The notes under the pieces were generated by a model, which worked only from the letters and a program-made list of their open reading frames with translations, had not been told where the DNA came from and did no database searches. From positions 5,818,017 through 5,882,016 of the forward strand of contig NC_081339.1 in NCBI RefSeq assembly GCF_022539665.2: a stretch of DNA of 64,000 nt. The letters run 5' to 3'. The translations under genes were made by a program, and so were the position numbers. Below are positions 28,272-41,146 of this stretch, piece by piece; the stretch's first letter is position 1; each line of letters opens with the position of its first letter. This DNA comes from Daphnia carinata. Its lineage: Eukaryota > Arthropoda > Branchiopoda > Diplostraca > Daphniidae.

Positions 28272-29730
28272 ATGTGGAGGCGAATAGTTGGGTATTTTTC
28301 AGAGTCGCCTGATGAGACCATTAACTTTGAATGGTGTTGTCGTCCGCTTTTGGTCGCCATGAATCTATTTGGAATTCCATTGGGGATGCACGAAGCAGAC
28401 GAATCGATACGTGTTTGGATCAGCAACGTGTTTGGATGGATTCTGTATTTCATGAACGTGGCAACCGGTTTGATTATGATTTGCATCGAAAGTGAATTTG
28501 AGAATGTTGCATCAGTCAATGGCAAATCGATTGAAGACAATCGGACAACGGCGTGGCAATGGAACAGCGGAATAAGTACTTACAACGCTGTCTGTTCGAC
28601 GATAGCCATTCAGACCGTCCTGCTGGCCATCACTGCAGTTCGATGGAAAGATCTTGCACGAGTCCTCCATCGAATGGAGCGAATAAATCAATTCAGCCCA
28701 AAAGAGTTTTCTCATTTTCGTACCATTTTTCGATTAGGATTGCTAGTCGCCATTTTTGTAAGTATTTATCAAAATCTCAATTACTCTAGAAAGGTATTCA
28801 TTCATTATTTGTGATGTAAATGCAGATGTGTGTGGCTGTGTTTTTCCTGTCGATGTCTGCCTATTTCGACACCGGTTTTCTCCTGTGGCAAATGATATTC
28901 TATTCGTTTCAACGATCGTTTATCGTTTTCATTTGCTTGGCTGTTGTGTTGTTCATTTGCTTTGGATGGATGGCCTCCACTATGATGCAACTACTCGGCA
29001 AAGAGATGACGCATTTCGTCTCGGATCCCGATGGAAATGATACAACTCAATTTGTCGCCTTAATATCTAGATGGAGTCGTCATTATTTCACGATTATCGA
29101 GTTCGTTCATCAAATGAATCGTTGCTTTGGTTGCTTATTGCTGGTCATGGTAGCCCCAGCTTTTGTACGTGTCATCAACACTTCGTTTCATCTGATGATC
29201 GACATGAAAGACGGACAATGGACGGTTGATGTTACCGTACAATTAATCGTCTTGTTTTTTAATTTTGTCGGTTTCACCTTCATGACTAATATCCCGCACA
29301 GCATTCGTCAAGAGGTATTTTTGTTTTGAAGTATCATCTGTGAGAATGTAACATGTTCGTAACACAGGCAGTTGATTTGACCAAGAAATTACGCAAACTC
29401 CACTTTGAAGATTATGCTCTTCAAAACCAGGCAACTATTCATTTATAAAAACGTATTTTTATAACCGAGTTTGATAAGGTATTCTTTCTATATACTAACA
29501 GGTGAATGTCTTGATGATGGAAATATCAAATTCCTTGCCGAAAATTACAGCAGCTGGTTTCTTTGACGTCGATCTCCAGCTTATTCCAACGGTACGTTAT
29601 ATATACAGTATTATATGTCACTTCGACTACATAAGGTGAAATGATTGTAACCGTTGAATAATAGCTTATTGGAACAACATTGACGTACCTCATCATCCTC
29701 TTTCAATTTCAAACGTCGGAGAAACGTTGA
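28272..29730 (+). CDS. Gustatory receptor, five exons
   Basis: Coding exons 28272-28757, 28826-29314, 29368-29430, 29502-29591 and 29665-29730, all phase 0, give 397 residues. The protein begins with an INFEWCCRPLL segment that aligns with the same place in the next two receptors. It has the expected seven hydrophobic helices and ends with TTLTYLIILFQFQTS, the Gr family signature in the last helix. The third exon (DLTKKLRKLHFEDYALQNQ) joins the fourth over an intron whose donor is GC (CAG|GCAACT), not GT. The sister gene at 32224 has CAG|GTATAA at this position, so alignment fixes the exon end. The product should be a ligand-gated channel in sensory neuron membranes; its ligand is unknown. 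Confidence 0.85.
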
Positions 29731-30078
29731 ATCATTTAGGACAACGCCGGATAGACTCATTGCCCTCACATTTATTTAATCAAGTCGCCTTAGAAAAGGC
29801 TTCGTATAATTCCTAACGTTCATCCAACACCTCTCTGATAATCAGCACGCTTGAAAGGCAAAACACTAATTGTCATTTTGCACCTGGATGACGTCAATTG
29901 ACATAATTCAAGAGACGTCTATTAATGATATTGTTTTCGTTTTTAGCAATTCGTTGAGTGGTTTTAACGAACAAGCTCATATATAGAGTGCAAGTTTCCA
30001 TCTATAGACGAAGCATTTGTCCGTCGTCTGTATAAGACTTGACTTCTTGTTCATTTTTCTGCCTGTACTTTAAAGGAA
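29731..30078. other. Intergenic, between Gr genes
   Basis: About 350 bases between two tandem receptors. A TATATAGAG-like sequence near 29980 is a possible core promoter for the following gene. No coding exon or repeat is visible. Confidence 0.35.
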
Positions 30079-31473
30079 ATGAACTTTCAATGGAGCCTGC
30101 AGCCCATGTTGAGATGGATGTGTTGCATCGGTATCTACTTAGAGTCACCCGGAAGCCTTGTCTCACCGTTTCGCTTTTGGATTATCGCTTACGGCTTAAT
30201 TGTGTTCTTTGTTCACCTCTGCCGCAACGCAATTGTTATCTGTGGTTATTTACCGAAATTCGAAAACTCATCATCTGAAATGTCCACTCCTGTACTTTGG
30301 AATGCAGCCATTGGCGTTTTAAATTATCTCTTTGTGACAACGGGATCGCAGTTAAATTTGATAGTTGGATCCATTTCCAGATGGCCCAGTCTCACTCGAC
30401 TTCTTCGTCAAATGGAGAAAGAAGAATTTTTTGAAGCCAAACATTATCGACGTTTTCGTCGTATCTGTATTTCAGCACTTGCATTCCTCATCGCGGTAAT
30501 GAATTTCTGACACTTAGATATTCACATTCTTTTCAACATTAATTCACGATTCACAGGTTCTGTTAGTTCTTACTATTGTACTGACGCTAATGGTTGTGCC
30601 TCTTGATATGCCCATCATGGCAAAATTGGACGAGTTGCTTCAGCCAACTGTTATCCTGTACGTCTTCAGTGGTGGGGCAATATTTTCCTGCATCGGCTGG
30701 ATCGCGTCCGATATGTTCGTCATTCTCGCTGAAAAGATTACGCAGCAATCGAATAACAAGACATGTAAACAAACGGATTGGAGTCAGAGGCTTGACAGTT
30801 GGAAGCATCAACACTACACGATTTTACAGCTCGTGGATAAGATGAATAATTGTTACAGTGGCCTCCTTCTTGTGCTGATTGCAGCTAGCTTCGTCATGAT
30901 GATCAACACTTCGTTCGTAATCATGCGGAACCTTCCAAATATGGATATCCTTTTGCAACTATTGGTTTTAATCATTCAATTTGGCCATTTCGCTATGTTG
31001 ATTTATGTGCCTCATCGTATTCGTGAATCGGCAAGTTTTCTTTTTATCCTCTTTTTTCCCTTTTTTGTTTGTGTAGTTAATTTTTACTTGTTTGTTAATT
31101 TTGTTTTTATGCAAAGGCCATCTGTTTTACCAAGACACTCCGTTGTCTCGATTTCGACAATCAAATGTTACAAGAAAAGGTATTTTTTGTCATAGATTTT
31201 TCGATTCTTTATTTTTAATACTAATTGTGCTGTAATTCATTGGTGGAGGGGCAGTTGAATTTCTTTATTGTGGATGCATTAGATTCATTGCCGAAAATGA
31301 CAGCTGTTGGATTGTTTGATGTTAATCTTCACCTTGCTCCATCGGTAAGCTGTTGGATTTTGTTTTACATCATTCACTTTAATTTCAGTTGTTCGCTATA
31401 ATCTATTTAGATTGTTGGAACAACTCTCACCTATTTAATCATTCTGTGTCAATTTCAATATTCTAAAAATTAA
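30079..31473 (+). CDS. Gustatory receptor, five exons
   Basis: Coding exons 30079-30495, 30557-31030, 31117-31179, 31255-31344 and 31411-31473, all phase 0, give 368 residues. Exon layout and sequence match the receptors on either side: the start NFQWSLQPMLRWM, the third exon ICFTKTLRCLDFDNQMLQEK, and the ending TTLTYLIILCQFQYS with the Gr TYLIILxQF signature. The donor of exon 2 is GC with otherwise ideal consensus (TCG|GCAAGT). Reading through it instead would add hydrophobic residues and a stop. The N-terminus is shorter than in the next receptor. Seven membrane helices are expected, with the family's inverted topology (N-terminus inside the cell). Ligand unknown. Confidence 0.85.
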
Positions 31474-32223
31474 AACCCTCAGCAATGACTGGAGAGACCT
31501 TTTACTACAATCCTCTTCATGTGTCATATTTGCAGACAAAAGAAAGTTGATTGAATTTTCATTGAATATGAAACAAGTGTCATATTTTGGCATTCGCCAT
31601 AAGGTAAATCATAGTCGTATTCACAAACAAAAAAAAAGCTACGGAAATGGAATCCTTTTTTCTGAGAAATGGATGGGGGCGTTTTTCCAAAGCGATTTCG
31701 GAAAAATTTTTTTCATTTTTCTCGTGGAATTGCTTTCTCTTCTTCATTTGGTAACCCTATCCCACGTTTCTCTTGTAAGGTAAAATTGTGCACACGACGT
31801 AAAAGAAAAATATTGGAATCCATTCCAAATTTCATTCGATTATGTGGATTGCCCATACTCGGTTGATTTAATAATGTAAAACAGCTGTCAGGTGCTGTCT
31901 ACGTTTTATTTTGTTTATTTTTTCTGTCTGTAGATGTGACAAGTGCTTTGTGATCCAAATTGATTGAGTAGAAAAGCTGTCAGTCACCTGTATACCAGCA
32001 ACGAAAGGTATTTCTTGTTTTGAAAGTTCTTTTTTGTTATTGTTTTAGAATTATTACTTCTGATGAAGTGTGACTATGGACAGGTTGAAAATGGACCAGT
32101 TTTTATAACCTTTATATAGCCATTACCATGTCAGTACGTGCTGTCATTGTAGCAAACTAATGCGCTAGATGTCCTAATGAAGAGTATAGTACTAAGACTG
32201 GCACCAAAGGCTTGTCATGGACA
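31474..32223. other. Intergenic, between Gr genes
   Basis: About 0.75 kb of AT-rich DNA between the second and third five-exon receptors. A TATATAG sequence lies near 32114, about 110 bases before the next start codon, and could be part of its core promoter. I see no coding exon, although a short open frame at 31547-31783 lacks any family signal. Confidence 0.4.
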
Positions 32224-33766
32224 ATGCCGCATTGCAGTCAGCTTGCAAGAATGGCCAAGAACGGTAGGATAACGGTGGTGGTGAGGCCCAGAAAGTTGTC
32301 TTCTTCCAATAATAATAGACGTCAAAAGATTCATCCGACGTCATCAACGCCATTTAATTTCGATTGGTCGTTGAAGCCGATGACAGTTTGGTTTCAGCTG
32401 TTTGGACTCCAGCCTCCAATCATCAACAAAGATCAAAAGGATCGTCGATTCCTGTTACTCATTCCAGTCACAATCATCTTTTACGTGCTGACGATTGGCT
32501 GCAACACGTTCGTTATGTCTCAGACCAAGTGGATTATCGAGACGAAAAATTATACCAGCATCACTCAAGATTGGAATTCAATCATTAATCAAGTAAACTA
32601 TTGTTTTCTTACGACCACGACTCATTCGGCCCTTTTGTTTGTCAGTTATTTCATGTCGTGGAAGCGATTAACGGATCTTCTTCGACGACTGGAACAAGGT
32701 GCCCAGTTCGACAACAGCCACTACAAGAAATTCCGACGTATATTTCAAATTGGATCGTGGTTCGTGTTGATTGTAAGTGTCCAATCATTTCAAAAGAATA
32801 ATTAAAAGAGACGAGAGTAATTGATTTTCCAAAACAGGAAATTGCAATTGAACTTGTTGAAACGCTAATCTACCGCTTGTGGATTAGTAGCATTGTGGCA
32901 AGTTTATCAACGTCACACGTCGTTTTCTCCGCACTGAACATGGTGTCACTCATATTCCCTTATCTTGGCTCAGTCCTGTTTTGCTCGCTCGGATGGATGG
33001 CTTCTGTCGTATTCCAAATCATGGCCGAAGAAATCGATTCAGCTAATGTCGATTCCAGCGACTGCCTGGCTATGACGTACTTCATTAACCAATGGAGGCG
33101 TCGTTATTTCCTCGTTGTGGAATTTGTAGACGAAATGAGCCGCCATTTTGGGGTTTTTTTGTTGGTTGTTACTGCATCGGAATTCGTTCGAATGACCAAC
33201 ACTTCTTTCCATTTATTGACGGAATTACTCGGCCATCGATGGACATTGTCCACCATCCTCATCGCCGTCGACTACATCAAGGAAACCCTTTGTTTTTGTT
33301 TCCTGCTTTACATCCCTTCTCGAATTTATCGCGAGGTAATTTTCAATAGATTTTTTTTGTTTGAATGGAATTTTTTTCAAGAACTGCCATTTTTAAAAGG
33401 CCAACGATATGATAAGGAAACTGCGAATGACTGATGCCAACGAAGTCAGCTTACAAAACCAGGTATAATTGGAGTAAATTTTAAGAGCAACTTGATTTGA
33501 TTGTAAAATTTGACATTCAGATGAGATTTCTAGCCGAAGAAATGATCCAATCACTTCCTAATATCACACCAATGGGAATGGTTCACATCAATGTTCAGCT
33601 CATTCCGACGGTAACACTTAAAATTTGATTGAAAATGTCATTTACTTACTTAATTTGTTTCTTTATTGTTTTGTTTGTTTTTTTGCAGTTGATGGGAACG
33701 ACCTTGACGTATTTAATTATCCTTTGTCAATTTCAGTCATTGGAGACAATTGATGACAAAAGGTAA
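32224..33766 (+). CDS. Gustatory receptor, five exons, extended N-terminus
   Basis: Coding exons 32224-32772, 32838-33335, 33400-33462, 33521-33610 and 33689-33766, all phase 0, with GT-AG borders throughout, give 425 residues. The first ATG in frame is at 32224. It adds about 40 polar, basic residues (PRKLSSSNNNRR region) ahead of the shared FNFDWSLKPMTVW start, so a later initiation cannot be excluded. The last exon gives TTLTYLIILCQFQSL, the Gr signature. Exons 3 to 5 have the same lengths and phases as in the two upstream receptors, apart from the extreme tail. The three genes are therefore tandem duplicates. Product: seven-helix gustatory receptor; ligand unknown. Confidence 0.85.
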
Positions 33767-35299
33767 TGAGGAAGTCGGACTACGTGCATTTCTTTTTTTG
33801 GTTTCAATTCCAAGAAGAGCCATCGGACTACGTGACACAAAAGAATTGTAAAAATTTTTTTGCAAAAGGAATGTCAAAGATTAAACCCTATCGCAAGCAC
33901 AAAACCGATGGCCATCCGGATTATACTCTAAAGCATGTTGAAAGCGAAAAGTCATAGCTTAATGCAGCGATCGTTTTTTTTTTTCTCGCAACAGTTCAAC
34001 GGGTTTAGATCATTGTGCAAGGTTTCGTGAACGTATCGATCGAGACTGTCGTAATTTGGTCATATATCAATAGGAAAATCCTGTTTCCATATCTCTGGCA
34101 TTGACGTGGCGAGCTAACGAGCTGAGATAACAGGATTACACTTTGTTCTATGCAAAAGTATTAGCTCTCATTTTCATTCGTTTAAATTTGTCTTTCAAAG
34201 ACCTGTCATCGATTACTCGACAGTAAGTATCTGAGCAACACATTCCAGTGCTAAAACGATCCATTCAGCTTAAAAAAAACAAACATTCGACTTGAATGAT
34301 TTTCTCTACGATGACGTGTAGTTTAAATGATCTGTCATTGAAAGATCAAGACATTTCTCAAAAAGTGAATCCATTTAGAGTTGTATGTACCTGTAGATAA
34401 ACCAGTTGGATTCTAGTTAATTGATTGATCACTTGGAATGCTACCACGTCAGCTGATTCTGCCATTTTGTGATGTTGATGGAGCTAAAATTGAAATGGCG
34501 CAGTTGGCTGAGATAAAAGTGTCAGTCACGCGATTCGGTACGTTTTGTTTTTGGTATTCCCTGTTCGGCGTCATCAATCACGTTTTATTAGGCGATGTTT
34601 ACGTGTTTATAGGGGAAATGAATGTTGGCAGATGTATCTAAACCTGTCTGTCCATTTTTGTAGAAAAGTATTCACTCAATGAAATATCTATTAGATAACA
34701 GCATCACTTATGTGACAGCTGGCAAAAGGCTTGACCTTGCAAGGCATCAAATATCAGGTTTGTTTTCCTTTTTTTTGGAGGAAAATGGAGTTGAAATTCT
34801 CGTACGATGGATCAATCACGAAATGACATCCCAAAGAAGACTCGGGGTGATGAATAACAGGTTTTTCATTTCGGGGAAAAAAAATAGAAACAACACATAT
34901 TTTGTACATTGTTGACATGGCCGACATCCAGTCGACAACAAGGAAAAAAATATACGTTAAAAGATAAGGGCACAATGCCCGCAGATGCTAATGTGAATAT
35001 TTTCTACGTGTCTTACATAGAGTTATCTGCAATCGTGACACGTTTAAGCTAACGGGGACGGCGTGCCGTTTAAAATGCGTTTATTTTCGTTTTTTTTTTT
35101 TTTTATATATACAGATTTCGCGGCGTTAGATGGCGTTGATGTTAAACTAAGAAATCGGTTCATAGATGGCCAAGTTGAAATCTACCTAAGGGGATATTGA
35201 AAAAAAGAGGGTGGTTGGGAAGGGGGAGGTGTTGAACAAGATTTCGTCCCCCACTCTCAGCCGGTGTATGCATCCATTTTAATGGCATGCCTTTAGTTT
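33767..35299. other. Intergenic, Gr cluster to LIM-protein gene
   Basis: About 1.5 kb after the last receptor. Short open frames occur (34438-34641 and 34679-34915), but none has family resemblance or flanking splice signals. I see no RNA gene or repeat. The right part should contain the promoter of the LIM-domain gene. Confidence 0.5.
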
Positions 35300-35707
35300 C
35301 TGTGTTCTGGCCGAGTCGGCGTCGTCACTACGAGTCGGGACGTTGATTCGATTGGACGGTGCGTGAGCGATTCTTCTCTTCGCGTCCAACAAAACAAGCA
35401 GACACAACAACGAAACTTGGAAAGAACGTTAAAACATATCGATCGTGTCCCCCTTATTTTTCTGTGTTTGCACGTGCTTTTCGCGTTTTCAGTGTGGCAA
35501 TGTGAACTCGTTGGCTGTCGGTTCGTTTTTTTTTTCTTGTTCCTCGTCAAAGGGATACACATTTTTTTTTTTTGGAAACCAGTGAAAGAAATGATGTGGA
35601 ATGTTCCAGTGCCTGCCTCTGCCTAGCACAAACGCACCTAGTTGATTACAATACACTCAACATCATCACAGTCCATTGACCGTCAGCAGAACGGGCTAAC
35701 CACCAAG
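35300..35707 (+). other. Probable non-coding first exon of LIM-protein gene
   Basis: A strong splice donor (CACCAAG|GTAAGA) at 35707/35708 follows a stretch with several stop codons and no long frame. This suggests a 5' UTR exon. The next good acceptor leading to a start codon on the same strand is at 41922-41923, directly upstream of the LIM-protein ATG. The left edge of the exon is a guess, and transcript data would be needed to confirm the link. Confidence 0.35.
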
Positions 35708-35771
35708 GTAAGAGTTTTTTTTTTCCGTTTTCGATTGTAAAGTAACGTAAAAATCAAAAAGAGATTGTAGT

Positions 35772-35772
35772 G

Positions 35773-35801
<29 letters not shown>
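35772..35801. repeat. (GT)n microsatellite
   Basis: About fifteen uninterrupted GT dinucleotides lie inside the inferred first intron of the LIM-protein gene. A simple repeat of this length is likely to vary between individuals. Confidence 0.9.
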
Positions 35802-35804
<3 letters not shown>

Positions 35805-38800
35805 TGTTCAACAACTCAAAACGCGTTACTGCCCTCCTCCACACGTCGCTTTGGCAAAAACAAAGCAGCTAGTTATTGATGTATTTATTGACTGGTCGTA
35901 ACGGCGAATGAAAGTGTCCATGGAAGAATGTTTGGATAATCACTGCATCATTAGTTAGGGTGGCCAGTACTTTGAGAAAAAGGCTCCCTTTTTTTTTTTT
36001 TTTTTTTTTTCTTTTCTTTATATGTGTGTGTGTGTTGGACAGGAAACAAAAGAGCGAGGTGCATGGGGCCCTGGAGGCAAGGTCGTCCCCTCAGGCAAAG
36101 CCGAAATTTCGATTAATCGATTGCTTATCTTTTCATTTTCTGTTTGGTCAATAGAAACGACATTCCTCCCCGTTGCGTCTTATGTCTCTGCCGCCCGTAA
36201 TCAGGTTCTTTTAATCATCGAAAGGCACACACACACACACACAAAGAGAGGAATGTTCGTTAAGATTATCCAAGACAGAAACAAATGACGGATGCGTTTT
36301 GCATTTGGCCCGGTTTCAACATTTTTTTTTGTTTTTTTTTTTGGCTGTCATCATTTTTTGTTTGTTTGCTGTTGAACCGGACATCCTGTCGCCTTTTCCA
36401 CTCTAATTCTTTCTCACATTGGCGTTGATTACATTCCGGTTTTCGTCTTTTTATCTTTTGAAATAAGACCAGAAAAAGGAAAAGGTAAACAAAGAAATAG
36501 CGACACCTGGCACTATTCGTCAATGTGCAAGGGGGGTGGGGATATCGCTGCGTTGCCGCCTCGTTTGTTATTTGATCCGGAACTAATTCGTTTTTGTCGT
36601 CGACAACATCCGGTGCTTAGTGTCTGCAGAAACTGCTAGTCGTTCCAATGAGCCGAGGGAGAAAAAAAATAAAATAAAATAGGGGTAGGGAGTGAATAGG
36701 GGAAAGGGAAAACGGTTGCGCTTTGCTGATTTGCTCGTGACTTGTTCTCAATCGGGTGGGGGAGAGGGAATAATTGAAAATCCAAATAGATTTTCATTCT
36801 GCTGTGATGTGCGAAACAAAAAGAAGAAGAGGAAAATTGCAGAGTGGATAATCCGAAATGTCTTTTGTTGTGAAATTCAGAATGGCATTGGCTTGTTGAT
36901 TGGACGACGAAGGAGATTCTTGGTCAGGCCAAAGTAACGCATGACCGCCATATGATCCGTTATCATCATTTCTATTGGTTACAAGGGCGAGAGATGATTT
37001 GATTGTTGTGCATCAACTACCCCGTCTGTTTCTCTCTCTCTCTCTCTCTCTCTCGTTTTCCCAAAAACCAAGTTGAAAGAATAGGAAAAGATCAGGGCAA
37101 CGGGGGCGATTTGAACGAACGCGGGCTGGCTGTACGATTCCCGCAAGCGTTTCTTGTTGTCTTATTCAGTCAGTCAGCCGTGAGGTTGGAATGGAACGTG
37201 TTCTTTGCGTGCGTGTGTGTGTGTGTGTGCGCGCGTCTCTTGGGCGGGAGGGAAAAAGAAAGGGGTCGATGTCCTCCACTAACCTGCACTTCTTCTTCTT
37301 TTTCTTTTTTTTTTCTCCTTCCCGAATGTTTGGTTTCTTTCTTTCTTCGTACCCTTTTAGCTCATCATCTCGTCGTCGCAACAGACAACGTGCACAGGTG
37401 TGTCTCCCTCGTCTGCGTGAGACACACCTGCTGCTGCTGCCCGCCATTTGTTTGTGCGTGTGGTTTGCATCTTGCAACTTGAACGCGTTGCGTATCTCTT
37501 TTGATTTGCATCACGACTGCCCAGAGCCAGTCAATCAAAACTCATCAATTGTGCAATGTTTTGTTTTTACGGTCACTAACACAAATGAAGAGACGAGGGG
37601 TTTAGGAGAAAAGATAACAACAGTCGTGGTGAAAATGCGCACACTCATTTTTGGTCGTTGCGATGTCTAGTGGCCAGAGGGATTCCTCATTTTGACGTTT
37701 GCTTCTTTTTTCTTTTTTCTTTTTTTCTTTTGAATTGCTGAGTCGGTTGCTGTGAAGGTGAACGAACTTCAATCGCCGGCCCCGGTGGTTTTTCGATATT
37801 CCCGTTGCTTTTTTCTTTAAAAAAAAAAAAAAAACAACTGAATTTATTATTCATATTTTGGTTTGAGTGGTGCAGACTGGAATATCGAGTTGTTCATTTT
37901 TGATATCGTTCGTTTTGGTTTTGGAAATGGTCGGCCAGGAAAGAGCCAAAGATAAAAAGGAAAAAAAATAAAAATAAAAATAAAAATAAAAAAAGAATTT
38001 GGTCGGATTGGATTGGGCCACGTAGGTGAAAGACGAAAACAAATGAAAAAGTGGAGCAAACAAAGCTGCTTTTGGGGTTGGAGGCTGCATTCCGTTCGGA
38101 TAAAAAAACAAAAAGATAATGGCGAGAAGATAGTTGGGCTTATTATCTCTGGCAGCCATTAAGGTTCTATTTGAATGCAGCTCGTTTTTTCTTTGGCCTT
38201 TTTGTCCGATTCACGGCGCTGCTGGGAACGGGGCACTCATCTCGAAACGCGGCAAACAACCGCCCTGACGTCGAAATTGTATTTCTTTCTTTCTTTTTGA
38301 AAAAAGAAAACAAACGCAAATTTCGAGATTGCCCCCTCTTCGTTTCCAAGGCAACCCGGGGGCGGGGAAACGAGAGACGCTCGTTAAGATCGCATTTTCT
38401 CTCATCACACCTCCGCCACCACTGGAAGCAACAACAAGAAAGTCCCGTTTTTTTTTTTTTTTCTTTTTTTCTTATTCCTACATGGACTCTTTCTTGTTTA
38501 TTTTTCTATGTCTCTCTCTCTCTCTCGTCTAATTTTAGAAGTGATCGCTCACCCTTGATCGAGGTGTCGCTGACGTCACTCAACATTTATTTTATTTTTT
38601 TTTTCTTGGATTCTCTTCCGGAAATGTTGCTCATCCGCTTTCCTCCTCCCCTCACCCCGTATGTTTTGTAGAGAGTAGAGAGAGGGTAAGCCGCTGATGG
38701 ATGTCCAAGTGCAGTTGGGTTGGAGGAGAAGTGAACGTCACTCGTGTTTACGTTGTCTGTGCCGCACGTAATGGAATTAGCCATTCAAAATGGCCGCCAT

Positions 38801-41113
38801 CTGCTGGTCGGAGCACATAGACATCAGAAGAGAAGGGGGGGAGAGAACAACTCAGATGGCTATGTATATATATATATATATATTTTTAGAAAGGTTTCCT
38901 TCCCCTTTTTTTTCGGCCGTCGTCGTCTTCGTAAGAGAAACCTCTTCTTCTCCCTTTTATTTTTTCTTTTTTTTTTTCTTTTTTGTCTGTGTTTGAAGTA
39001 GGAGCAACATCTTGGAACCGGTCGGATTATTATAATAACAGCACAGACACACCGAGACCCTCAGTGTGTGTCTGTGTCTGTGTGTGTGTGTGGAATGCGC
39101 TTTATTTTCGGGCTTGGTTTGGTGAACAGTAGCTACCCCTCTTTGGAAGACTCTTCTTCTTCTTGTTCTCTTTCTGGTTTGTGTCAAAAGAGATTGTAGG
39201 GAGGGTGGGGGTGGGGGGGTGGGTTTGGGAGAGAGAATGGTTGGGGCTACGAGCCAAAAAAAAAAGGGAGGAAATACCTTGGCTTTTTTAGAAATAACCC
39301 GGTCGTAATACGTTGGAGCAGAAGGTGAAAGACAAACACGAGACAAGCAGAAGAAGAAGAAGACGACGACGAAGAAGAAGAGATCGATGATTGTGTGTGT
39401 TGGCCACTTTGACACAAAGGTAACGCGCGCGCCGTGCCCCTGTCTTTCTGAGAGGAGTAATCTCATTGAAGCCGACCGACACCTACCGTTACCATCCTCT
39501 TCCCCTTCTTTTCTTTTCTTTTTTTCTATTTCGTTTGCCATTTTATTTTTTACCGTTGCGTGGCTTCTTTTTTTGGCCTTGGTTTCGAGTTGATACGACA
39601 AGAGGAATCACAGCCATCCGCATTCTCAGTTGTTTTTTTTTTTTCCCCTTTTGCGTTTGTTCTAGCAATTTTCGAAACTCCTTTGGGGTTTTGTTTTTGT
39701 TTTTTCTTTGTTGTTGTTGTTTTTCATACAACTATTTGGGAGAGAATCCAAGAGGAATAGCGCCCCTGGCGGCGTGACACGGGCTGTGGTCGCGGTGCGT
39801 TAGAAAGGTGAGGCACGACCTTCAGCCTTTTTATTTCTTCTTTTTCCTCCCCCGATTTTTTTTCTCTCTTTTTTTTTGGGAGGAGGGGGGGGGGGTTTGG
39901 TTTTTGTTTGCATCACCTTTTTTGGTGAGCAAAATCTCTTGGCTTCCAATCGGTTGCACAGACCTGAAGGGAGACGATCGTCAATGGCGAACCTTCAACC
40001 TAATTTTGATTCATTGGTTTGCGCTCGGCGCGGTCACGCCGTGTGTGTCGTCATTTTCGACTCGTTCTGACGGCAAGTCTTTTTTTTTTTTTTTTTTTAG
40101 TTTTGGCGTCGATGTGTCATGAGCGCATGACATTGGCATTTTCGTTTGCTCAACGACTCACGATCTTCTTCGGATTGCGACACCAGAAGATAAAAAAAAA
40201 AAAAAGAAACAACTTTGGCATTGTTTGCTGTTGCGCCATGCACTGCCATCTAGTGGCCGGTTCCGCCAACCGTTCATTCAAGTGTCTGCGACTGCTGAAG
40301 AAGCTCATTGTTGATTTCATAAAAGAAAAACTTGAAGAAACATTTGTTTCTTGCTCGACACGCCGATATTTGAGCTCAGAAAAAAAAAACACAATCTGAA
40401 TGTATTAAATTTGTCTGTGTCGGTGAATGGCGCCAGGTGGCTCCATCCTTTTTTTTTTTTTTTCTTTTTTTCTTCGTTTTTTATGATGATGACGATGATG
40501 ATGATTGTGTGAAACTCAATGGCTGGCTAAACTCTTTCTTTTCTTTTATCTTGTAATTTCTTGTGGAAAAAAAAAAAAAAGCAAATTAAAAACTGGAAAA
40601 TGTGAAGGGGGGGAAAAGATAAAAAAAAAGAAAAGAAAAGAAAACAAACGAAAAAATGGCGACGACAAAGCCGCACGTAGACAGAGGCCGAACGCGAATG
40701 AAATTCAATCCGTTTGCCTTTTGTTTCTCCGATAGTCTTGCTCGAAAATGTTTGGTGCAGTAGTCGCGTTTCAAGTGACACGCACGCACAAGATAAATAC
40801 GGGGGGGAAAAAAAAAAAGAAAAAGAAAATGAAAGGAAGGCTTGCAATTCAACACCCGCACCGTGTGCCGTCGGGTTTCAAACGAAGCCTCTTCTTTTCT
40901 GTGCGCCAACCCCAAGAAACGAGGCATATCGCAGTGACGATGAACCGATTTTCCCTTTTCTTTTTTGTATGCCCCAATATCAAGCGGCTTTCAATGGCAG
41001 CGGGACATTGAAAGAGGCCCATGTAGACAATAGAGCCGGTTTCTCTCGAAACGCCAAACTGGTGTTGCGCAAACCCGTTGTCTTCTTTTTTTTGTATCGA
41101 CATGGCGAGCTGC

Positions 41114-41146
<33 letters not shown>

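Noticed and set aside
34438-34915. Short open frames after the Gr cluster, considered as another receptor fragment
   Set aside because: No Gr signature, no matching exon lengths and no splice sites at the family's positions.
37003-37670. Two overlapping plus-strand frames of 159 codons in the long intron
   Set aside because: They consist of CT, GT and poly-T repeats translated as Ser/Leu, Val/Cys and Phe runs, with no domain or splice support.
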